From Porogramme epimiltina (Eukaryota > Basidiomycota > Agaricomycetes > Polyporales > Polyporaceae): 64,000 nt of DNA. How positions within the stretch are numbered: position 1 is the first letter of the stretch; every line of letters begins with the position of its first letter. The notes beneath the pieces were generated by a model that ran no database searches, was not told where the DNA came from, and saw nothing but the letters and a program-made list of their open reading frames with translations. The position numbers were made by a program, and so were the translations under genes. This document shows positions 55,052-64,000 of the stretch, piece by piece. The DNA lies in assembly GCA_900155495.1 (NCBI GenBank), contig FTLJ01000290.1, positions 1 to 64,000 of the forward strand. The letters run 5' to 3'.

Positions 55052-56979
55052 TTATAATGGTGCCGGGGGCATCGAGTCTCCACTATCCCACTGGGACTCC
55101 TGCAGGTTTGAACTTCGGCCCTGTTCGCTTGCCAGGGAATGCTGGACGTGGAAGTGATCAGGAAACTTAAACTCGCACAACTTGGCAAGGCACGGGTTAC
55201 CTCGCGGAACACCCTGCGCCGTGGATCCTCGCGGTGCTTGCATGTGAGAGGGCCACTGCGTGTTCGAGTTCGGCGGGTTATGACTGCCGCTACGCCCTCC
55301 ATGTCGCCCGGTTTGAGCCAGTAAATTCTCGATGTCGGCAGTGCTGTCAGAATGGTCGGACCGCGTGGTGCTTACACTCGTCCTGAAAGACACGTCGGCA
55401 GCGCCACTACCGAACGGTTGCCGTTGTGCTGTCTGTCGTCCTCGCATATGGGCAGGCTGTGGCTGTCTCCAAGTAGAGGCTCCAACCGAATGACTTCCCA
55501 TCGTGCGGTTCACAATGGGTGTGCGTTGGACCTAGGTACCGTCAATAATGAACATCGCAAGGGGTGGTTGGTGGAACGCATCTGAGGGAGCGTACCCCTG
55601 TCGCTTCCATGTTTCCAACCACGGCTCCGACATCAACTCCAACTGGTCCGCCTATGCCTCCCCCGAAGACCATACTCTGCTTCACTCGAGCGGCATCTTC
55701 CTGACGATCCATGACGTTCAGCGCTGGGTTTCCGAGTGGTAATGCCCCATCCTTGCTGCCCCCAACAGCTGTACCAAGCAGTGCCCTGCGTTTGAGTTTG
55801 TCATACTGTGCCTAATAACACGATGAGTGGATATCAACAGTAATATCAGCAGCGGTCACCTTCAATTTGTGATACTCCTTTTCGCTCTCTTTCAACGATT
55901 CTTGCGAACTGATGGCCTTTCGACGCTCGCTTTCGAGATCACGCTCCACATCTGTGAGTTGATCAGGACAATGAGTGTCTATTACGTGAAGCATACGCGT
56001 ACCAGATATCTTGTTTGTGAGTAGGGATATCTCTCCATTGGCTGCATGATTGTGGTTCTTTAAACGGTGGAATACGAGGACTTGCCCGTAGTTTCTTACC
56101 TTCCCTGATGACGTTTTCGAGTCTCTTTTCCAGTTGTGCATTCTTCTCCGACACATTTCTATACAGTGCTTGCTGGAAGGAACTTGTGCGTGTCAGATTG
56201 TGATATTACTTTGATATTCACTGCTCGCTCACTATTCCTGGTGCATTTGATACTGCCAAAATGATAACGCCCTAATCGCAGCAGCCTCGGCTTGAGCGAA
56301 GTCGTTCAATAAAAGAACCAGACGTTACTCACCTGTTGCAAATCTCCAGGATGGTCGTAGGGTTCAGACCTGACAACACCGACTTTCTTGCTAGTGAATT
56401 CGAGGAGAAGCCTGACTATATGCGCGCATACACACAGTTTTATAGTCGTTTGAAGGGTGTAGTGACGAGACCTATAGTTTTATAAGAATACTTAGCACGG
56501 ATAGACGAGGAAATGAGACGAACTACGACGTCATCGCTGAGAGGAGCCAGGCGGAGTTTCAGCTTATCGTTTGTGCTGACCTCAAGATAACCTCACGGTT
56601 CTATTAGCGAGGTCTCGCAGGCTGAACAGCAAATATGACGGTAATGAATTTGGGGTGATCACTACCAATTATTCGTAATCACTCACCTGGGCACAGCCTA
56701 GATGCGTTGAATAGCTCATTCGCGCAATCAACTAGCTCGCGGTTTAATGTTGCGACATGTAACGCCGCTGCGATCACACGTACTGCAGAATATGTGGGAG
56801 CCTCCACATTCGGGTGAGATTCGTGAACAACGTTGAACTCCATTCGTATAGACGTACATGTTGTCTGTTAGAAGTGAGTTCGCAAACAGCCTGAGTTTGA
56901 TCATTACAATACGTACCACAACAGCCTTGTCTGTTAACGTCTTTCGACAGGTGAGTCTGTTGCACCGCAGGTTATCCAT
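55052..56979 (-). CDS. hei10: HEI10/CCNB1IP1-like RING E3 ligase
   Basis: Fourteen exons: 56979-56917, 56864-56858 (7 nt), 56801-56784 (18 nt), 56731-56687, 56621-56597, 56536-56527 (10 nt), 56471-56436, 56382-56333, 56271-56233, 56182-56100, 56041-56003, 55951-55860, 55811-55596 and 55531-55052; 400 residues. The spliced start MDNLRCNRLTCRKTLTDKAV, then VTTCSHIFCIDCANELFNAS and RLCPACETSL, is a complete C3HC4-type RING. A typical follow-on (DDVVSSLHPSNDYKT, then SVLSGLNPTTILEICNRAL) and a coiled coil (SFQQALYRNVSEKNAQLEKR to EKEYHKLKAQYDKLKRRALL) match HEI10. The tail is Gly/Ser/Gln-rich. HEI10 marks crossover sites on meiotic chromosomes in Sordaria, plants and mammals. A meiotic nuclear role is inferred. 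The micro-exons are required: without them the RING loses frame. Confidence 0.9.
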
Positions 56980-57356
56980 GTCAATTATGAACGGAGAATG
57001 AGAGAAAACTAAGGTGAAGGGAAGGTGAGCGAGGCTCTCGCTTTGGACTCAGTCGAGGCCACAGTCATGTCGGAGGGGCAAACCTTCACGTGATCGTGTC
57101 ATAGGAAGTGAGCGACGCTAAGGCAGCAGGCTGTCCGAAAAGTATTACAATAGTGCGAACGTAGATCGTAAAACAAGTCATATCCGGGCGTACAAAGCTA
57201 ACAACATCAAGGTTCATTAAATACTGCGTCGAGTCGGAATAACACGTACTGCAATTATATCGGCGTCTATCCACATCGACGGTCCGTGTCCGCAAAGTAC
57301 GAAGCAAAGTCATGACGGATACAATGGTATGATAGGGAAAACACAAAGGAGACACT
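56980..57356. other. Intergenic, hei10 promoter and GAR-gene 3' end
   Basis: 377 bp containing the hei10 upstream region and the 3' flank of the GAR-domain gene on the same strand. No coding bias seen. Confidence 0.5.
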
Positions 57357-60300
57357 TCATGGCCTCCACGCTGGTTGGGGATGATGCCGTGAGGGAGTAT
57401 GCAAAACCGACGAGGTTCCGCTTCGGGTGGACCGAGTTGGAGTCTCGGGTCGGTATGACATGCCTTCGAAGTCTGCTCGTCGGATGAACTGCAGTGCTTG
57501 CAGTGGGGACCCTGGAGACGGCGACGTTTTGAGTGACTGAGGGCTGGTTCCGCTTGGCGTGGACAACGCAAATGACGGTAAGTAGGGACCCTTCGGCTCC
57601 GGGGTTTTGGGAGGGGACATTGGCGAGACACTTTCCGCGGCTTGGGCAAGCGTCGACGAGCTGATCCACTTTTCTTCCCGTGAGCTGACATGAGGGGGCG
57701 ACATCTCTGGAAGGAATCTGAACGCATCCGCGAAGTGATCCTTGATGAACCTATCGGCGAATAATTAGCATCGATCGACTACCTTGAGAAAGGAGACTCG
57801 CCTAGAGAGCTCTTGCCAACCGCCACCAACTCGAACCATGACCGTTTGCGATCGCAGAATGCGACAAAAGCAAAGTTTGGGGTCCGTGTCTCCAATCCAG
57901 TACTTGCCGCTCTGGTCCTTCCAGGTATCTGCGACAAGCTCAACCTTGATCTCAACCGGTAAGTTGTTCAAGACGTCTCCCACGGCGACATCCAGTTTGT
58001 TCTTCGGATTCGCGACGTAAGGTTTTCGGATGGGACGTGGTGCCTGTACCCGGGGAGGGGACTTCGTTTGAGCCGTGAATGACAATCGTGGGGCGCGACT
58101 CCACGTAGAATGCGTTGACGGAGGGCGGGGAAGGTTCAGGCTTGACCGACCAGAGAACGACGCGTCAGAAATCGCTGGTGAGCTTGTTCTTGTGGTGCCT
58201 GTTTGGGCCCGGGGACGCGATGTCGGTAGGTTCGGGGGAACACGTTTCAAGATGGGGGGGCTTGCGAGAGATGAGGTGTTCGATGTCACGCTACTTGTCC
58301 GTTGCCGGGAAGAGTACGTTGACCCAAAGAGCGTAGAAGACGAACTAGGCCCTGAACCTGACATCGGTCCTGAGACAGACCGGCTGGAGGAAGCTATCGA
58401 CAACCGGCTCGAGCTGCGCGGGGTGCCTGTGCCGACGGATGGACCCGATGCTGCACGGCGGGCGTTGGGATTTGGAGGGGGCGGCGTCAGGAACTTTCCG
58501 GGGGATGCAGAGAGTTTGGAGAAGCTGCCTTTCTTGTCAAGGCTCTGTCGAGGCCGGGGTACATCAAGGCTCGCCCGGACCCGCGGGCTTTCCTTGAGAT
58601 GCGAAGAGCTTTGGATGACGGACACTCGGCTGCTGCGTCCAGAGCTTATGACGCTTGAGGGACGAGACTTTTGTCCATTGATGCGGTCTAACGCCATCGC
58701 CTCGAGTTCAGTCCAGGTCTGGAGGATGCGTTCATGTTCTGCTGGAATGCGCCTATCGTCCTTGAGTGCACGCGCAAGGGTCTTCATACGAGCCAAGACG
58801 TCGCGAGTGAAGGTCAGGCGGGCAGAGAGTTGTTCTTCCGGCGTGAGGGAGTGATTCGGCTTGTGTGCTGCTGATAGGGGTCCTATAGGAGGGGAAGGAT
58901 AGCTGTCGATATGCTCCAGTAGGTCGCTCAGAGCCTCGTCGCAGTCGCGCAATAAGGCAGCGAAGTCCCCGAGATTATTGACTCTGAACATCATTTCCTT
59001 GGACGCCTCCATCTCGCTCCTCAACGACCGAAGGTCTGCATCGACGACTGGTTCCTGGGGTACAGATGCGGGAAGAGTTGCAACATCCTTGCAGAGCGCG
59101 GAGAAGGTCTTCGACATGGATTTACAGGTTTCTTCGTCGGGGAGAGGGGAACTAGATCGTGATTTCGGCCTCGCGACTTGGTTAATGCCAATGGAGCGCA
59201 GCCGCTTCCGGAAAGAGAAAATCTTGGAGCTGAGCTCGGTCATGTGGGGACTCAGACCGGTGGCTGGTTTCGAGGACTGCCGCACAGTGAACACATCTGC
59301 AACGCGAAGATTAGTATGACCAGACCAAGGTACTATGTTTTGCCAAAGCCTACCGTCCATACTGAAGCTGAGCTCTTCAACAGTCTCCAAAGGACTGTCC
59401 ATAATCGCGGATTCCTCTGCGAGACGCAAAGCCTCCAGCCTTCGTCTCTCGAGTTCTTCGCGTTCAGCCCGCTCTACAGCTTCTTGACGCTCGCGGATCT
59501 CCCGCTCCTCGGCCTCAGCTCGTTCCCGTTCCAGACGTTCTCGTTCCTCGGCCTCCGCCTTCTCGCGAACCAACCGCTCCCGTTCGATAGCTTCGATACG
59601 CTCCCTCTCCGCCCTCTCTCTCGCCAACCTCTCCCGTTCCTCTTGTGCCTTCCGCTCCGCCGCTTCTCTCTCGCGTCTAGCCTTCTCCTCCGCCTCGCGC
59701 CTTGCCCTCTCCTCCTCTTCAGCCATCCGTCGCCGCTCTCTCTCGTCCGCATCGGCCTTCTCGCGAGCAAGCCGCTCCTGCCTCTCCCGCTCCTCAGCTT
59801 CCGCTCGCTCGCGCTCGACCCGCGCCCGCTCTGCCGCCTCGACCTTCTCACGCTCGAGGCGCGCACGCTCTAGCGCGGCCAACCGCTCCGCCTCCGCCGC
59901 CGCCGCTTCCTCGCGCGCACGAAGAGCGGCGGCCTCGGCTTCGAGCCTCTCTTGTTCCTCGCGCAGGCGCGCTTCTTCGGCGAGACGGTGCATCTCGGTC
60001 TTGTGCGCTTCAGTGATCTGCTGCTTCAGGGTCGCGGCGCCCTTCTTCCATGACACGAACTCGGCCTCGGCGTTCTCCACGGCCTTCTGGCGGGCTGACA
60101 CGATAGCGTCGCGTGCGCTGACTTCGGGGGAGCCGGCTGCAGACCGGAGCGTTTGAAGAGCAGCGCGGGCCGGAGACAGGGCGCGCTCGAGGACAGGCTC
60201 GTGGGCTTTGGTAGCCTGGTCGAGTTCCGTGGAAAGCTCCGCCAGGCGATCGGCGGGGAGGCGTCCCTCGCCTTCAGTGAGCGAGACTTGAATAGACGTT

Positions 60301-63114
60301 ACGGCGTCACTGGCTTTCCCGAGCTCGTCTAGAAGGGGGAGAAGTGTAACATCCACGGCGTGCGCCTTCTTTGCTAGTTGGAACTGGTCTGCCTTTGTAT
60401 CGAGGGCCTTGACCGCACCGGATAGCATCATGCTATACGTGTTCGAATCGGTGCGGACGCCCTTGTCTAGAGCCGCCGGGTCGAACGGGAGACTTGGTTG
60501 CGCAGCTCGCTGAAGGACGTTCAAGCTAAAGCCGCCACCGACAGACTGGCGACGCTTGGTGGCAGCTCGATCCACTACGCCGATGAACTTGACTTGATCG
60601 ACGAATGGGACACGACTCGGAAGGAGGTCGAGGAAGGATTGAATGTCCGAACGAGTGGAAGCTAGGTCCCCTGAGAGTTCTTCCTCGGTATGAGCAATCG
60701 CCTGGTCGTCAAGTGTACTCGTAGAGACGTCTTGAGTAGCTTTGTCGTACCGCACCTTCAGATCCTCAATGCGGATCTGGAATGAATGAACATCGTCCCT
60801 GACGGCACACATCATGGTCGCCTGCTTCTGTACGGCTTCCCAGAAGCGCGCGGTATCGCTCGTTGAGTTAAGGATTGCCTCGAGGGTGGAGGAGGAATGA
60901 ATGAGGTACTCGCGCAACGGAGGAGTAAGGCCTGGGGCAAGCGCTGACAACGGCGCTGAGATATCGTCTTTGACCCGTACGCAGAGCTGTAGCAAACGAT
61001 CGTGGACTTCATCTGGTGAGATAGGGACCGCAGGGAGGGTAGTCGACGGACTCTCGGGTGTGGGCGGCGCCTCGTGACGAACTTGCTGCCGCCACATCTG
61101 ACGTGACATAGCGTCAAGGATCTCGTCTCTCACTTCCTCGGCTTCATGGAAAAGCGCGTCCATCGAGGACCACACCTTCCGGACTTGCGAAAGTGTGGCT
61201 ATACGCGACGAGATCGAGTCTCTTGCCCTTGTAGCCGCGGCCTGACTGGACTCCAGAGCGTCAATGGCTGCGGCGGACTCCGCCTGGAATTGTGCGTCAA
61301 TACCGGGGAAGTCGAGATGGAGGAGGGCAGTGCGAGCGCGAGCGATCAGAGGTGTTGCCTCGTTGTTGGCCCGCTCGAGCTGATGTACAATGGACGGAAA
61401 TAGGGAGAGAAAAACGGAGTGTCTAGTCTGGTCCAGGCAGCTCTCAGTAGACAGGTCTGGAGTGGATCCGTCTCCGGCGGAAGTCGTGACGCCGTTCTCT
61501 AGCTGGCCGGTAAGCGACTCAAAGTTGGACACCAGATCAGCCGCCGTCTTCCGAATTGCCTCGACCTGCTTGACCGCCTCCAAAGACGCTCGATATTCCT
61601 TTGCACAAGCTTCAACCTTCCTTGCCTGTTGTTGCGCAGCCACAAGCTCGGAGCAGAGATGCTGAATGACCGTCTCTGTGCAAGCGGATTGCTCGGGAAA
61701 GTGTCCATGAGAGGGCTTGGGGAAGAGGGGAGAGGTTGTCGGGTTGCCTCTCAACAGAAGCCGCTTGCTGAGCGCGCCTGCTCGGGACATGAAGCTGGTA
61801 TCTTGCCGGGATGTAGGGTGGCTGAACTTCGCGACCTCGATTTCTTCGAGGAGGGTCTGTGCATCGGATTTGTCCTTTAAGGTCTCCACGTAAAATTCGT
61901 CAGCCCTGTCGGAACGTCAGCGCGGCGTAATACCACGTCCCTCGAGTTGTCCTTACTTCTTCCATTGCATGATCATTTGCATAACAAACTTGCCTATGTC
62001 CTCCATGGCGTGCATGCCCTCATTCTCCAGCTTGTCTTGCTCATCTAGGATCTCGTCGGGGACTGGTTTCCGGCTTTCGTCGATCAATTTGTCTAATGCC
62101 TTTCCGGCGGGCAATATCTTGGAGTGGCGTAGTGATGAAGTACGACTTGCAAACTGAGCTGCCTCCTTCGAGAGAGCCTCAGTGAGCTTGAACCGCGCTC
62201 CGCGCGAATATCCTGGGATGGACGCGCGAGAGGCCTCGGAAGCAATGGACACGGTCGAACCCCGCCTCTTCAGAACATGTTCACCAGGACTAGGTTCATC
62301 GACCTCCAGGTTTTCGTACACCGTAGGCGACCATCGAGCGCGAGTCGACAGGAACTCCCGGAGGTCACCGAGCAAGCTACGGAGCTCGAGCCATGCGCCT
62401 ATTCGGCGCTCCTCCCAAGCCAGTCTAACACTGAGTAGGTCTAAGCTTTCCGTCCGATCGCGGAGAAGATGGAGGAGTTTGTCGAGGGCATAAATTGTCG
62501 TGAGGGCAACCTCGATTAGGTCAGTGTCCGCCGGGGACAAGTTTCGCTGGGCCGCAGCTAGCCAAGTGGCGATCGCCTCAGGGACGCAATAAAAGGCAGC
62601 ACGTATGGCGGAACGCACCTTTGGTGAACTTCTTGAGCTTTCTCAACTCGCCGGAGTCAAAGATCTCGGTCTCCTTCTCTATCTTATCATGCTCTACAAT
62701 CCACTCCCGGAGTTGCTCGCGTGTGGGAAGGCCGGGGACCTCCGTCGCGGACACACGGATGGCGTCCATGCCGGCGAATACCTCAACTGGGGGTAGCTGC
62801 TCCAAAAACTACTCATGGGACGTCAGCATGAGTGGCGCATGGCTCCCGCACCATACACGCACCTTAGTCTTCTCCTCGATCCACGCCTTCCGTTCAATGA
62901 ACGCTTGTAGCTCAATGACCTCATGCCACTCCAGCGCCTCCTCATCGTTCTCCGTCTTCTCGGGGGGAGCATGTTTCCGTTCTAGAGAGAGGACCTCGTC
63001 GGCGACGGCGAGGAGATCACGAACTTCGCCAGATAACGGAGGGCTCCCTACGAGCGTGTCATCGTCGGGTGGACTACCCGAAGAGAGGGAGGCGTCGGTT
63101 GGCTCTTCGGCCAT
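57357..63114 (-). CDS. GAR (Gas2-related) domain cytoskeletal protein
   Basis: Six exons: 63114-62863, 62808-62619, 62557-61957, 61905-59354, 59296-57802 and 57750-57357; 1827 residues. An acidic N-terminus is followed by several hundred residues of helical, spectrin-like sequence. Then a very charged Glu/Arg/Lys single-helix or coiled-coil region of about 200 residues (EERERLERERAEAEEREIRE type, near 59400-60000), a Ser-rich linker, and the C-terminal GAR domain. The latter runs from PKNKLDVAVGDVLNNLPVEI through ADTWKDQSGKYWIGDTDPKL and VMVRVGGGWQELSRFIKDHF. GAR domains bind microtubules in Gas2 and spectraplakins. A microtubule-linker role is inferred; no actin-binding CH domain is seen. 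The last intron (57801-57751) starts GCGAGT and restores ELSRFIKDHF. The exon 4/5 intron is 57 nt and stop-free. The exon 3 acceptor at 62558 was chosen for phase. Confidence 0.9.
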
Positions 63115-64000
63115 TGCTTCGAGATCGCTGCAAGGAGTCGGCTGTGGTCGTGATTATCAGGGCGCAAAGGAATGGGGGTCGTGTCGGGGAGCAGTCAGAG
63201 CATTATTGCGTAGACGTGGACCAGGTGAGAATATCGGTCGGCGTTTCTGGGCAGGTGGAGGCACTTTGCAACGAGGTCCCAGCGCGCGTGCCCCGTCCGT
63301 CATATTACAGCACTGGCGCTTACACCGCTTCCGCTCCCTTCAAGCGCGGCCAAAGGGCGTCACGACCATCGCACCGGTCCCTCCGATGAAATATAACGCC
63401 ACAGTCTGAGTGTCGCCTCGGGCCACCTAGTGAACCACAAATCATCATTCCACTTCTTCTTGCATGGGGCATGTTCACTGAGCCTGGTGTCGTGAGCCTC
63501 TAGCAGCTCATCGTGTCGTCGAACCCCACTCTCGCCGAGACATGAGTCCGAGTCGCCATGGAGAATCAGCAGGCGGCCGCGATGCGAATTCACCAGAAGC
63601 GACAAGCTGGGTTGCCGTCGACAGTAACGTTCGTCTCTGAGGTTGTACTTGAGCAGGACCGGTCCCGTCACCGTGCAAGGACGTTCATCTCCGCTACCCG
63701 CTGCTGAAGGAGCTATTTCCGAGGTCAGTCGGCAGTCGTAGTCGCCGCTGGGGAATATGTGGTGTGCCTACCATAGCGGCCTCTCCGGCGACAAGCGTTC
63801 CAATCATCATCATATGTGTGCTCGTGACTGACGTCACTAGGACCGCCATCTGGTACTAAAGAACTATCTGAATCGTAGTTGAACAGCTACTGAGGCTGGC
63901 ATGCGCGCACCGCAACACATAGATTACGGTATCTGCTACAGTAGGATATCCTCCCGTGAGACTGGCATAGGGAGACATTAGAGAGCGTCGTTAGAGATGT
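63115..64000. other. Upstream region of the GAR gene and window edge
   Basis: Holds the GAR-gene promoter. A minus-strand frame at 63671-63360 (LLVNSHRGRLLILHGDSDSC, then WNDDLWFTRWPEATLRLWRY) is open for about 100 codons but has only mild bias, no recognised family and no connected exon. It may be a relic or part of a gene running off the window. Confidence 0.35.

Noticed and set aside
1..64000. CRISPR arrays, prokaryotic operons, riboswitches, tRNA genes
   Set aside because: The DNA is clearly eukaryotic and intron-rich; no regular repeat-spacer array and no convincing cloverleaf with TTC-loop box was seen.

Overview
The window is nuclear DNA from a filamentous basidiomycete, most likely an agaricomycete. 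This is inferred from GC-rich codon third positions, about 118 short spliceosomal introns (mostly 45-70 nt, with CTNA-type branch points), no operons, and the gene repertoire. I rebuilt 23 gene models by following reading frame and phase across GT-AG or GC-AG borders; every model closes in phase. There is no CRISPR array, prokaryotic operon or intact transposon, and I recognised no tRNA or rRNA gene.

Layout. 0.4-7.4 kb: a small membrane protein, an RGS/DEP regulator of G-protein signalling, then a long gene-poor stretch with degenerate-looking coding fragments. 7.4-13.1 kb: a fungal unknown (DUF2458-like) and a 10-exon alpha/beta hydrolase, separated by 1.8 kb holding a headless 3' exon. 14.0-27.4 kb: a compact housekeeping block with UDP-glucuronate decarboxylase, bystin/ENP1, NOP9, CTU1/NCS6, AP-3 mu, a superoxide-dismutase-fold mitoribosomal protein, OST2/DAD1 and the mitophagy fission factor Atg44 (mitofissin). 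Several of these are head-to-head pairs over 150-300 bp promoters. 27.4-35.1 kb: gene-poor, with two unrecognised small spliced genes and an isochorismatase-family hydrolase. 35.6-44.0 kb: a large serine-rich coiled-coil protein, a CBM48 glycogen-binding protein with degenerate repeats, and an EFM6-like protein methyltransferase.

44.4-50.6 kb: two complete tandem copies of LEU1 (3-isopropylmalate dehydratase) with identical intron positions, a shared promoter block and patches of near-identity. 51.1-63.1 kb: a disordered protein ending in a CUE-like domain, a HEI10/CCNB1IP1-type RING protein with micro-exons, and an 1827-residue GAR-domain cytoskeletal protein. The last 0.9 kb holds only the upstream region of that gene and one unplaced reading frame.

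Most genes here do unrelated household jobs: ribosome assembly (ENP1, NOP9), tRNA thiolation (CTU1), protein glycosylation (OST2), cell-wall sugar nucleotide supply (UXS), vesicle sorting (AP-3), mitochondrial translation and fission, and leucine synthesis. The points most worth following are the LEU1 duplication with an Asp-to-Asn change in one copy, the recurrent GC-AG introns with an AG|GCGAGT donor, the 7-, 9- and 10-nt micro-exons, and the unrecognised small genes.
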